DNA from: a virus
Direction: 5' to 3' (one strand)
Virus record (IMG/VR): IMGVR_UViG_3300017719_002653
Coordinates: 1 to 30,757 of that record
DNA: 30,757 nt
How positions within the stretch are numbered: the stretch's first letter is position 1; each line of letters starts with the position of its first letter. Below, one piece after another: positions 5,840-12,251 of this stretch. The notes under the pieces are model-generated. The model had not been told where the DNA came from and made no database searches. It saw nothing but the letters and a program-made list of their open reading frames with translations. A program made the position numbers and the translations under genes.

Positions 5840-6054
5840 AAAGAGACTTAGCGAACCCTTTAGCGTCCACATTTGGACCCGGAGATAAAGTAGGTGACCA
5901 AAAGAATGCTCCTAACAGTGGTATGATTGGAAAAGGTTTAGCATCAATAGGTATGTTAATCTTTGGTAACAAGATTGGTACTGACAAGATGAGGCAGACA
6001 CGAGCCAATAGATTAAAAAAGAGAGAAGAAAGAAGAACTAAAAGAAAGAACTAA
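5830..6054 (+). CDS. Short paralogue with same tag and tail as the preceding gene
   Basis: 74 residues. The head MAYKRDLANPLASTFG and tail KKREERRTKRKN match the preceding protein, but the middle (residues 17-60) is different: Gly-rich and milder (GMIGKGLASIGMLIFGNKIG), with a short hydrophobic stretch. This head/tail sharing with a swapped middle points to duplication and recombination through the 40-bp repeat at each boundary. It overlaps its neighbours by one base on both sides. Function unknown; the shared ends suggest that they carry the common property, such as localisation or DNA binding. Confidence 0.72.
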   Translation: MAYKRDLANPLASTFGPGDKVGDQKNAPNSGMIGKGLASIGMLIFGNKIGTDKMRQTRANRLKKREERRTKRKN

Positions 6055-6063
6055 TGGCATATA
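6024..6063 (+). repeat. 40-bp direct repeat, copy B
   Basis: Second copy of the repeat at 5800-5839, again covering an EERRTKRKN end, the stop codon and the following MAY start. Confidence 0.85.
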
Positions 6064-6644
6064 GAATATCACAACCCTTAGCGGAAACTCAGTTTGATGA
6101 TGACAAACCTAAGAAGAAAAAGAAGAAGACAACTACAAAGACAAAGACAAGAACTGTTCGTGGAATGTCTGTAAGGCAAGCAGCCAAAGCCGGTTCCGGT
6201 TCAATAGATAGAGCAAAGACAACTACAAAGACAACTGTAGAAAAAGCTCCAAAATCAAAATCCAAAAAGGAGAAAACAACTATGCTCGACAGGAGGATAG
6301 ATAGAACTATTAAAAGGTATAAGAAAAAAGGATTTAATACCGAAGGGACAAGAGACGCTATGGAGCGTGACTCAAAAAGCAAAGCTCGTAAAGACAAAAG
6401 AAAATCTAAAAAAGCTCAAAAAGCAAAAGACAAAGCAACTTGGGCTAACGCGACTCCCCAAGAAAAAGCGGCTATGAATGCAACAAAGAAGCAACAAAGA
6501 CAGACTAAAAGAAAAACAGCATTAAGAAAAATAGGTTTAGGACCAAGCAATACAGTGAAAAAAAACAGAAAAGCAAGAGTCGACCCAAATTGTGGTACAG
6601 CAGGACAGAACAAAAGATTAACGGAAAAAAGCTGCAAGGGATGA
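6054..6644 (+). CDS. Long lysine-rich protein with PLAETQFDDD tag
   Basis: 196 residues. The N-terminus MAYRISQPLAETQFDDDKP joins the MAY start of the two previous genes to the PLAETQF-acidic patch of the gene at 5070. Lys/Thr repeats follow (TTTKTKTRT and TTKTTVEKAP, from a duplicated segment near 6127 and 6216), then a long Lys/Arg/Ala helical region and a Cys-containing end (NCGTAGQNKRLTEKSCKG). The extreme basicity and low complexity recall DNA-condensing proteins. Its stop overlaps the next start as ATGA. Function is inferred from charge only. Confidence 0.76.
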   Translation: MAYRISQPLAETQFDDDKPKKKKKKTTTKTKTRTVRGMSVRQAAKAGSGSIDRAKTTTKTTVEKAPKSKSKKEKTTMLDRRIDRTIKRYKKKGFNTEGTRDAMERDSKSKARKDKRKSKKAQKAKDKATWANATPQEKAAMNATKKQQRQTKRKTALRKIGLGPSNTVKKNRKARVDPNCGTAGQNKRLTEKSCKG

Positions 6645-6808
6645 CATACAAACAAAAGAGTCGAGGTCTTGGTGATAGCATCGAGAAGTTTACAAAGGCT
6701 ACAGGAATAAAGACTGTAGTTGATAAGGTTGCTAAGGCTACAGGAAAAGACTGTGGCTGTGACGCACGTAGAGACTCTTTGAATCGCAAGTTCCCATTTA
6801 AAAAATAA
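6641..6808 (+). CDS. Small protein with CGC...LN..FPF motif
   Basis: 55 residues from ATG 6641, which overlaps the previous stop as ATGA. A longer frame from 6590 lies inside the preceding gene and is not needed. Sequence order: GLGDSIEKFTKATGIKTVVDKV, partly a helix, then KDCGCDARRDSLNRKFPFKK. The CGC-x(2)-R-x(3)-LN-x(2)-FPF ending recurs in small proteins of many phages, from memory, with no known role. The two close cysteines could bind metal. Last gene of the basic cassette; the next promoter follows at 6870. Confidence 0.75.
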   Translation: MTYKQKSRGLGDSIEKFTKATGIKTVVDKVAKATGKDCGCDARRDSLNRKFPFKK

Positions 6809-6866
6809 TCCTATGCAGATATCTATTTCAATCGTAATAAAGTAGTTTAAAACAATATTTAAAAAA

Positions 6867-6882
6867 TACTATCTTTGTAGTA
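6867..6882 (+). promoter_or_regulatory. Palindromic -7 promoter, TACTA-TCTTTG-TAGTA
   Basis: The -7 element TATCTTTG (6870-6877) lies inside a perfect 5-bp inverted repeat, TACTA and TAGTA. It ends 19 nt before the ATG at 6897. The same design with arms TCCTA/TAGGA occurs at 9780 and 27650. Confidence 0.65.
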
Positions 6883-6896
6883 ATAAAAAAAAACAA

Positions 6897-7511
6897 ATGC
6901 CAACACCACCGAGTAACGAACAGTTTGTAGGAATAAACGCCTCACAAGATTTAACAGAAAAAGGCTCAGCTCTTACTAATAGCGTAAGACAGATATATAC
7001 ATATGCTGACTTAATGGCAGGAGCTACAGGAGTCAATGAATTAGAAGCTTCATCCACAACAGCAGGACTTTTTGCAGGTGTCTCTAAGCTTGCAAATACT
7101 ATGAAGCTTGGAACATTTGTGTATGATGTTTATAATTTTAAAGCTTTAATTTCTCTAAGACCCCAAGCAACAGACTTCATTGTACCACTTGGAGTTATAG
7201 CAGTATCTGAAGGAGAAAATATATTTTTTACTAACAACAGAACAAATATAGAGGCGGTTGATTTTGATGGAATAGGTGGATACACTAATAATCCGATAAA
7301 TTTTGGAGCAATGGTAGATGATTCTACAAACGTAGCAAGACCTATAAATGTGGAATGTTATGTAAACCAAGATAATGACTTTGGCTTACCACCCGAATTT
7401 AATGGTATGTATATAGTAGCAGAAGATTCTGCTGCATTTGAGTGTGATGTTTATGTTGATATGGATTTTATAATCCCTACAGGCTCATCCGTAGAATTTA
7501 CAATAGCTTAA
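6897..7511 (+). CDS. Putative virion structural protein
   Basis: 204 residues, start fixed by the promoter 19 nt upstream. It is neutral to acidic, with no signal peptide and no membrane helix. The N-terminal 60 residues look helical and Ala/Thr-rich (LMAGATGVNELEASSTTAG). From about residue 75 it turns beta-rich (FVYDVYNFKALISL, FIVPLGVIAVSEGENIFF, CDVYVDMDFIIPTGSSVEFTIA), as in beta-sandwich virion proteins. It begins the unit that leads to the lysis genes. No family recognised. A structural role is inferred from composition and neighbours. Confidence 0.65.
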   Translation: MPTPPSNEQFVGINASQDLTEKGSALTNSVRQIYTYADLMAGATGVNELEASSTTAGLFAGVSKLANTMKLGTFVYDVYNFKALISLRPQATDFIVPLGVIAVSEGENIFFTNNRTNIEAVDFDGIGGYTNNPINFGAMVDDSTNVARPINVECYVNQDNDFGLPPEFNGMYIVAEDSAAFECDVYVDMDFIIPTGSSVEFTIA

Positions 7512-7527
7512 AAATAAAAAAAAAAAA

Positions 7528-7941
7528 ATGGAAGAGAGATTAATAACGGTAAGAGACGAAAGAGGAACGCTTCTTAAACCTGTGAATGCAACCTTTGAAG
7601 TAGACTATAAGTACGCAGGAGAACCTTCAGCAGAAAGAGTATTGCAAGGAGACGTATCAAGAGGAGCGGTTATCGGTGATGTTTTTCCTTCCCCAACCGC
7701 AGGAAAAGATTTAGAATATTCAGAAGTAAAAGTTACACCTAAATCAACTCCTTGGGAGGCTTACTCTGCAAAAGTTCGTAGATTTAATGCAGAGATTCCT
7801 GTAAAAGATTCTGAAAAAGAAGGAGTAGATATGAAGCTTCCATATACAGGACCCACTAACCCAACCAAAGAACAGATTGTAGAGGCTCTTGAAAAAAAAG
7901 CAGTGTGGAAGAGAGACAGAATAAAAGCAAAATCTAAATAA
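7528..7941 (+). CDS. Conserved phage protein of unknown function
   Basis: 137 residues after an A-rich 16-bp gap. Mixed beta and helix: the start MEERLITVRDERGTLLKPVN is beta-like, and there is a VKVTPKSTPWEAYSAKVRRF segment. The C-terminal end is helical and basic (EQIVEALEKKAVWKRDRIKAKSK). No membrane segment. It lies between two putative virion proteins with 2 bp before the next gene, so it is co-transcribed and probably linked to virion assembly. No recognised family. Confidence 0.6.
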   Translation: MEERLITVRDERGTLLKPVNATFEVDYKYAGEPSAERVLQGDVSRGAVIGDVFPSPTAGKDLEYSEVKVTPKSTPWEAYSAKVRRFNAEIPVKDSEKEGVDMKLPYTGPTNPTKEQIVEALEKKAVWKRDRIKAKSK

Positions 7942-7943
7942 AA

Positions 7944-8405
7944 ATGGCTTATCAAAAATTACAGGCTTCAACAGCCTTAGAAGTAATACCAAGTGATAGT
8001 ATAAACATTCCTAATCCTGCAGTTCTTTCAGTAAGCAGCACAACAACTGCTGCTGCTGCATTAAAGCTTATAGATTCTTCGGGAGATTTTATTAATAAAA
8101 GAATAAATATTGGAGATATTGTTTATGCAGGAGCTGTTGCTGCTACAGTAACAGCAGTAGATAGTGCAACTCAGTTAAGTGTTACTACAGCAATTCCAAC
8201 AACAACAGCATATAAAATATTCAGAAAACAAAATGCGAATTTAGGATGTGTTCTTTATGTTGGAGCAGCAGGAAACATTAAAGTAACAACCGCAGGAGGT
8301 GATGTTGTTACATTTAACGGTGTTCTTGCAGGAAGCTTTATGCCTGTGCAAGTGTTAAAAGTTTGGGCAACAGGAAGCCCTACAAATATTATTGCATTGT
8401 GGTAA
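7944..8405 (+). CDS. Putative virion/decoration protein with VGDxV-type beta module
   Basis: 153 residues, Ala/Thr/Val-rich and beta-rich, typical of small structural proteins of environmental phages. Residues about 35-94 form a module (RINIGDIVYAG, AATVTAVDSATQLSVTTAI, YKIFRK). The same pattern is visible in the connector at 20471 and in the capsid protein at 18138. The C-terminal part, IKVTTAGGDVVTFNGVLAG then PVQVLKVWATGSPTNIIALW, matches a common ending of phage decoration-like proteins, from memory. No signal peptide. Last gene before a hairpin and the lysis cassette. Confidence 0.68.
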   Translation: MAYQKLQASTALEVIPSDSINIPNPAVLSVSSTTTAAAALKLIDSSGDFINKRINIGDIVYAGAVAATVTAVDSATQLSVTTAIPTTTAYKIFRKQNANLGCVLYVGAAGNIKVTTAGGDVVTFNGVLAGSFMPVQVLKVWATGSPTNIIALW

Positions 8406-8413
8406 ACTTCTAT

Positions 8414-8430
8414 TCCACCGCATCGGTGGA
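8414..8430. other. Short perfect hairpin between structural and lysis genes
   Basis: Arms TCCACCG and CGGTGGA around loop CAT, 9 bp after the preceding stop. No T-run follows, so it is at best a weak terminator. It may stabilise or process the transcript, or bind a protein. Confidence 0.5.
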
Positions 8431-8459
8431 TGTAAAAATAAATTATGAAATAGTTAGCG

Positions 8460-8723
8460 ATGGAGACGATTAGTGAGAGTACAAAAATAAAACTATCCCC
8501 AAAGAATTTTATTTTTATTGTCGGGTTGGTAACAACCTTTGTAAGTATGTACTACTCATTACAGGCTCAGATTGAAGACGCTAAACAACTACCCGCTCAA
8601 GACCAACAGGTGAAAGAAGCGGTAATAAAAACCTCTAATGAGCTTACGTTCATCAAGGAGGAAATCACAGACATTAAGGGACAACTTCAAATAATGGAAG
8701 AGCGTCTCTATGAACTCCAATAG
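8460..8723 (+). CDS. Membrane-anchored coiled-coil protein of the lysis cassette
   Basis: 87 residues. One hydrophobic segment at about 17-34 (NFIFIVGLVTTFVSMYYSL) is followed by a charged helical C-terminal half with coiled-coil character (NELTFIKEEITDIKGQLQIM). No signal cleavage site is obvious. It lies 3 bases before the endolysin. A single N-terminal membrane segment plus a long coiled coil fits an inner-membrane spanin subunit or an accessory holin/anti-holin; the 3TM holin is encoded separately after the endolysin. The spanin or holin choice cannot be made from the sequence. Confidence 0.7.
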   Translation: METISESTKIKLSPKNFIFIVGLVTTFVSMYYSLQAQIEDAKQLPAQDQQVKEAVIKTSNELTFIKEEITDIKGQLQIMEERLYELQ

Positions 8724-8726
8724 ATT

Positions 8727-9386
8727 ATGGCAAAAGTATGTAGATGCTGTCACCAAGAAATCAAGAGTGATTCAAAGTACATTTGGATTCTTGATAATGG
8801 TCACGGTGGAATTATTGATGGTGTCTATCAGACACCCGGAAAGCGTAGCCCTATTTGGTCAGATGGTACTCAGCTCTTTGAGGGTGAGTTCAATCGTGCT
8901 ATTGTAGACAGGATTGCTAAGTATTGCGATAAGAACAATATCGAGTACATAAACTTGGTCAACACCAATGAGGATGTTCCTCTATCTACGAGAGTTAAGA
9001 TGGCTAATGAGGTTTATCGTGAGTCAGACAAGCCCTGTATATATGTGAGCGTACACGCAAATGGGTTCAGTGATGAGTCGGCAAATGGTTGGGAGGTGTA
9101 TACATCTCCGGGAGAAACTCAGTCAGACCATATAGCAACGGTGTTGTATGAGGAGACAGAGAAAGAGTTCCCTAACTACAAGATGCGTAAGGATACAAGG
9201 GATGGTGATGTAGACAAGGAGTCAAACTTCTATGTGCTTATACACACAGCTATGCCTGCTATACTATCTGAGAACTTCTTTATGACAAACGAGAGAGAGT
9301 GCAAGACGCTCCTTCTTAGTGAAGAAGGTAGGGACCGCATCGCAAAGGCTCACATTGAAATGATAAATAAAATCGAGAACGAATGA
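8727..9386 (+). CDS. N-acetylmuramoyl-L-alanine amidase endolysin (Amidase_3)
   Basis: 219 residues. Amidase_3 zinc enzymes cut the amide bond between N-acetylmuramic acid and L-alanine in peptidoglycan. Visible motifs: H26 in DNGHGG, a Glu in FEGEFN (E52 or E54), H110 in VSVHANG and catalytic E182 in ILSENFFMTN. The N-terminal CRCCH (residues 5-9) is unusual and could be a small metal site. No signal peptide is visible, so export through the holin is expected. Its last codons overlap the holin gene as ATGA. A near-copy of the GTGTC dyad with a 5-bp spacer lies at 8820-8836. Confidence 0.92.
   Translation: MAKVCRCCHQEIKSDSKYIWILDNGHGGIIDGVYQTPGKRSPIWSDGTQLFEGEFNRAIVDRIAKYCDKNNIEYINLVNTNEDVPLSTRVKMANEVYRESDKPCIYVSVHANGFSDESANGWEVYTSPGETQSDHIATVLYEETEKEFPNYKMRKDTRDGDVDKESNFYVLIHTAMPAILSENFFMTNERECKTLLLSEEGRDRIAKAHIEMINKIENE
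8820..8836. promoter_or_regulatory. Variant dyad GGTGTC-N5-GACACC
   Basis: Perfect 6-bp arms GGTGTC and GACACC with spacer TATCA, inside the endolysin gene. It differs from the main dyad family by the outer base pair and a spacer one base shorter, so its membership is doubtful. Confidence 0.25.
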
Positions 9387-9778
9387 AAGAAATATTAACA
9401 AGACTATTTGGAAAGGGTTCGGGAATTGTTGAGCAGGTCGGAGGAGTTGTAGACAAGTTTGTTAGAACCAAAGAAGAAAAGGCTCAGTTTGAGAAAGAGA
9501 TGGCAGAGATACTCATCAATGCTGAGGCTGATATGCAGAAGAACGTCACCGAGAGATGGAAGGCAGATATGACTTCAGACTCTTGGCTGTCAAAGAATGT
9601 ACGACCATTGGTATTGATGTTCTTAATTTTTAACACTATGCTGTTGATATTTATTGATGCAGGTCAGCTTGACTTTAAGGTTGAAGATAATTGGGTGAGC
9701 CTACTAGAGATATTACTACTTACGGTTATTGCTGCATATTTTGGCGGTAGAACCATTGAGAAGACAAGAAAGAAATAA
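9383..9778 (+). CDS. 3TM-type holin
   Basis: 131 residues. The N-terminal half is charged and amphipathic (VEQVGGVVDKFVRTKEEKAQFEKEM). Then comes SDSWLSKNVRPLVLMF, the short W...RP signature at the start of the membrane part in GTA_holin_3TM-type proteins. Two clear hydrophobic segments follow (about 74-91 and 105-122) and a basic tail (EKTRKK). Holins of this type permeabilise the inner membrane to release the endolysin. It overlaps the endolysin by four bases. Family named from the motif and layout, without a search. Confidence 0.82.
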   Translation: MKEILTRLFGKGSGIVEQVGGVVDKFVRTKEEKAQFEKEMAEILINAEADMQKNVTERWKADMTSDSWLSKNVRPLVLMFLIFNTMLLIFIDAGQLDFKVEDNWVSLLEILLLTVIAAYFGGRTIEKTRKK

Positions 9779-9779
9779 T

Positions 9780-9795
9780 TCCTATCTTTGTAGGA
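9780..9795 (+). promoter_or_regulatory. Palindromic -7 promoter, TCCTA-TCTTTG-TAGGA (copy 1)
   Basis: The -7 element TATCTTTG (9783-9790) lies in a perfect 5-bp inverted repeat. A 19-nt block (9777-9795) is identical to 27647-27665. A TTG at about 24 nt upstream could be a -33 element. The gene starts 21 nt after the -7 element. Confidence 0.7.
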
Positions 9796-9811
9796 AATAA
9801 AATATAATACA

Positions 9812-10039
9812 ATGAAACTTAATGAAAAAGAATTAGAGACTATCCGTGAGATGCAGGGAGAGTTTCAGAAGGCAAAACTTGCCTTAGCAGATTTAGAGCT
9901 TAACAAGCACCAACTTCTAAAGACGATTGATGTCTTGAAGGTTGACTTTGGTAAGCACGAGCAGAAGCTTATAGACAAATATGGAGCCGACTCTGTTATA
10001 AATGTTCAGACAGGAGAGGTTACTGAAAACAAAAAATAA
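9812..10039 (+). CDS. Small coiled-coil protein
   Basis: 75 residues. Residues 3-60 are a continuous charged helix with heptad spacing of Leu/Ile (LETIREMQGEFQKAKLALAD, then LELNKHQLLKTIDVLK), ending in a short GADSVINVQTGEVTE stretch. I have seen similar short proteins next to fibre or terminase genes of marine phages, without a known role. A chaperone for the following fibre protein is possible but speculative. It has its own palindromic promoter and starts 2 bases before the next gene ends its gap. Confidence 0.75.
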   Translation: MKLNEKELETIREMQGEFQKAKLALADLELNKHQLLKTIDVLKVDFGKHEQKLIDKYGADSVINVQTGEVTENKK

Positions 10040-10041
10040 AG

Positions 10042-11178
10042 ATGGCAAGAATAAGTACATACACAAATGCAAGTCCGGTAACACTATCGGATAAATTTAT
10101 TGGAACTGAGGTTGCAGGAACACCTGTAAACGTTACTAAGAACTTTTTAATTAGTGACCTTCTCGCATTGTTCCAATCTAATATTACTTTGCAGAATGTA
10201 CTTGATGCAGGTAACACTGCCATTCAAGATATTAACCTCACAGGTAATATATCTCTTGACGGGGGCAACCTTACTTTAGACACAACTGCTTCTTTATATG
10301 TGGGTGGTCTTTTAATAGATTCAACAGGAGCTACGGGAGCTTTAGGGCAAACTCTTACTTCTGATGCAAGCGGTAATCCTGTTTGGGGGTCCGGAGGTGG
10401 AGGTAGTCAGAATCTTCAACAGCTATTAGACATTGGTAACACTGCCATTCAAGATATTAACCTCACAGGAGATATAATTCAGACAGGTGGTGAATATAAT
10501 CTAACAGGAGATTTTACTCAAACAGGTGGTGACTATACCCTAACAGGTAACATCACTCAAACGGGAGGAGATTACACTCTAACAGGTAATATTATTCAGA
10601 CAGGAACCATAAATCTTACAGGTAACTATCAGCAATTAGGAACTATGCGTCTTACAGGCGATATGATTCACGCAGGTGCATATACCTATAGCGGGGGTCA
10701 GTTTACGATGGATGCTACAGGAACAATGGTTCTTGGTGGAGCGTTAACTTGCAACAGTTCAGTTAGCTTGACGGGTACAGTAAAAGATTTTACAGATACG
10801 TTAGGTGGAGATGGTCAGATTCTTGTTTCAGATGCAAGTGGTCAAGTTACTTGGCAAGACAGTGTACCCACAACGGTACGCTCAAGTGCTTTGACGACCA
10901 CTAATATTATTCTTTCTGATAAGAATGGTGTTGTTATTACAACTACCTCAAGTGCGACTGATGTAAGGATACCTACAAACGCAGGTGCAGCATTTGATAG
11001 AGGGACCAAGATAACCATCATTCAAGAGGGTTCGGGAACTGTTACCGTAGTTGGAACTGCAGGGGTTACGCTTCAGTCAGCTCAAGGACACGATAGGTTG
11101 TCTCATCAGTATTCAGTAGCCACTGTTGTAAAGACAGACACGGACACTTGGTACTTGTACGGAGATATAAAGGCATAA
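10042..11178 (+). CDS. Repetitive fibre/spike-like virion protein
   Basis: 378 residues, beta-rich and nearly free of charge. The N-terminal domain (1-50, starting ARISTYTNASPVTLSDKFIG) resembles adaptor parts of phage fibres. A repeat region follows: the segment GNTAIQDINLTG occurs twice (about 57 and 132), then QTGGDYTLTGNI-type units about 11 residues long are repeated several times, suggesting a beta-helix or similar fold. A GSGGGGS linker sits near 116-121. The C-terminal domain (from about 280; ILSDKNGVVITTT, RGTKITIIQEGSGTVTV) matches a common end of environmental phage fibre proteins, from memory. Probably a tail fibre or head fibre for host contact. Confidence 0.75.
   Translation: MARISTYTNASPVTLSDKFIGTEVAGTPVNVTKNFLISDLLALFQSNITLQNVLDAGNTAIQDINLTGNISLDGGNLTLDTTASLYVGGLLIDSTGATGALGQTLTSDASGNPVWGSGGGGSQNLQQLLDIGNTAIQDINLTGDIIQTGGEYNLTGDFTQTGGDYTLTGNITQTGGDYTLTGNIIQTGTINLTGNYQQLGTMRLTGDMIHAGAYTYSGGQFTMDATGTMVLGGALTCNSSVSLTGTVKDFTDTLGGDGQILVSDASGQVTWQDSVPTTVRSSALTTTNIILSDKNGVVITTTSSATDVRIPTNAGAAFDRGTKITIIQEGSGTVTVVGTAGVTLQSAQGHDRLSHQYSVATVVKTDTDTWYLYGDIKA
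10210..10244 (+). repeat. 35-bp direct repeat in fibre gene, copy A
   Basis: Identical to 10435-10469, in the same frame (encoding GNTAIQDINLTG). DNA identity including third positions suggests recent duplication or gene conversion. Confidence 0.85.
10435..10469 (+). repeat. 35-bp direct repeat in fibre gene, copy B
   Basis: Second copy of 10210-10244, offset by 225 bp (75 codons), keeping the reading frame. Confidence 0.85.
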
Positions 11179-11188
11179 ATTAAATTAA

Positions 11189-11416
11189 ATGGATATTAGA
11201 AAAGTATCAATAGGAACAGATTTTAAATCAGCAATGCACTACATAGTAGGGCAGGAGGTTTTAGGAGGCAACTATGTGATACACCTAATAAAGTTCAACT
11301 CAACAAATTCTTCTTACAAACTTTACATAGAAGAGTCAGAAGGAGATATGGTTGTGCTTTGGAAGGAGTTTAATTCTAATCTTCCTATAACAGTAGAATA
11401 CAATATAAACTTTTGA
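11189..11416 (+). CDS. Small conserved phage protein of unknown function
   Basis: 75 residues, single compact beta-rich domain: MDIRKVSIGTDFKSAMHYIV, then GGNYVIHLIKFN, a strand ending in KLYIEE, and VVLWKEFNSNLPITVEYNI. I recall similar short proteins (MDIRKVSIG...AMHYIVGQ) in other marine phages, with no known role. The stop codon overlaps the TTG start of the next gene by four bases, so translation is probably coupled. Its place between fibre and terminase genes suggests a virion or assembly role. Confidence 0.72.
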   Translation: MDIRKVSIGTDFKSAMHYIVGQEVLGGNYVIHLIKFNSTNSSYKLYIEESEGDMVVLWKEFNSNLPITVEYNINF

Positions 11417-11976
11417 AATCACCAACTCAATTTATAGTCACACCATTAAAAGGAAAACGATATAACAACACCAAGGATATAGGAGGTGTTGATTTAATTA
11501 TAAGCACATCAGAGGAAGACCATACGTTTTCAAACAGGTATGCAGAAGTATTGGCGACACCCTTAGATTACAATGGAGAGATAAAAAAGGGAGATACACT
11601 ATTGGTTCACCATAATGTTTTTAAGTTCTATAACGATATGAAGGGACGTAGACAGAGTGGGAAGAGTTTTTTAAAAGACGATATGTTTCTTGTAGACCAA
11701 GACCAATTCTATATGTACAAGAATGAAAATGGTTGGAACTCATATGAAAGATACTGCTTTGTAAAGCCTGTCTCTGTAGAAGAGTCTTACATATTTAAAC
11801 CCTTTAGCGAGGAGCCATTGGTAGGAGAAATGAAATACCCTAATAATTACTTGTTAAAAAAAGGAGTTAAGGTAGGAGATAGAATTAGCTTTAAGCCCGA
11901 CAGTGAATATGAGTTTACTGTGGATGGTGAAAAGCTTTACAGGATGTATGACCATCAAATAACAATGCTCGTATGA
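11413..11976 (+). CDS. GroES-like tandem beta-barrel protein (second co-chaperonin candidate)
   Basis: 187 residues from a TTG codon overlapping the previous stop as TTGA; no ATG lies near. Two segments each resemble the closing part of a GroES domain. In the first, EVLATPLDYNGEIKKGDTLL is followed by VHHNVFKFY and a strand DDMFLVDQDQFYMYK. In the second, GVKVGDRISFKPDSEYEF is followed by VDGEKLYRMYDHQITMLV, which closely matches the GroES pattern GDRVxF...xxDGxxYxxxxxxDIxAxV. This would make it a two-barrel relative of cpn10, like the phage co-chaperonin idea of T4 gp31. Fold assignment by eye; other OB- or barrel-type proteins are possible. Confidence 0.65.
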   Translation: MKSPTQFIVTPLKGKRYNNTKDIGGVDLIISTSEEDHTFSNRYAEVLATPLDYNGEIKKGDTLLVHHNVFKFYNDMKGRRQSGKSFLKDDMFLVDQDQFYMYKNENGWNSYERYCFVKPVSVEESYIFKPFSEEPLVGEMKYPNNYLLKKGVKVGDRISFKPDSEYEFTVDGEKLYRMYDHQITMLV

Positions 11977-12251
11977 CACCTACAGAACTAAAAGAAAATA
12001 TTATTAAGGCAGGAAATATAGCTGTTCAGCAGCTTATAAAGGTTGCCAAAGAAGAAATCATCAGACACGACCCCGAAGACGAGCTTGCAGCGGACAGATT
12101 AAAGAACGCTGCAGCAACAAAGAAGCTTGCTATTTTTGATGCCTTTGAGATTCTAAACAGAATAGAGACAGAGAAAGAGGCTTTAGAGCTGAGCAAGACA
12201 GGAACTAAAAATAATTCAAAACAGGGTTTTGCAGAAAGACACGCAGGATAA
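11973..12251 (+). CDS. Helical protein, small-terminase candidate
   Basis: 92 residues, overlapping the previous stop by four bases. Nearly all helical and charged (LKENIIKAGNIAVQQLIKVA, then RLKNAAATKKLAIFDAFEIL). Its end overlaps the terL start by 23 bases. Position directly before terL and the length fit a small terminase subunit, which recognises phage DNA for packaging. I see no helix-turn-helix that I can name with confidence, so the assignment rests on position and all-helical character. Confidence 0.6.
   Translation: MTPTELKENIIKAGNIAVQQLIKVAKEEIIRHDPEDELAADRLKNAAATKKLAIFDAFEILNRIETEKEALELSKTGTKNNSKQGFAERHAG

Noticed and set aside
6590-6640. Earlier start for the CGC...FPF protein
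   Set aside because: It lies inside the preceding gene; ATG 6641 with the usual ATGA overlap fits this genome's style.
8820-8836. GGTGTC-N5-GACACC as a full member of the dyad family
   Set aside because: The spacer is one base shorter and the outer base pair differs; kept only as a doubtful variant.
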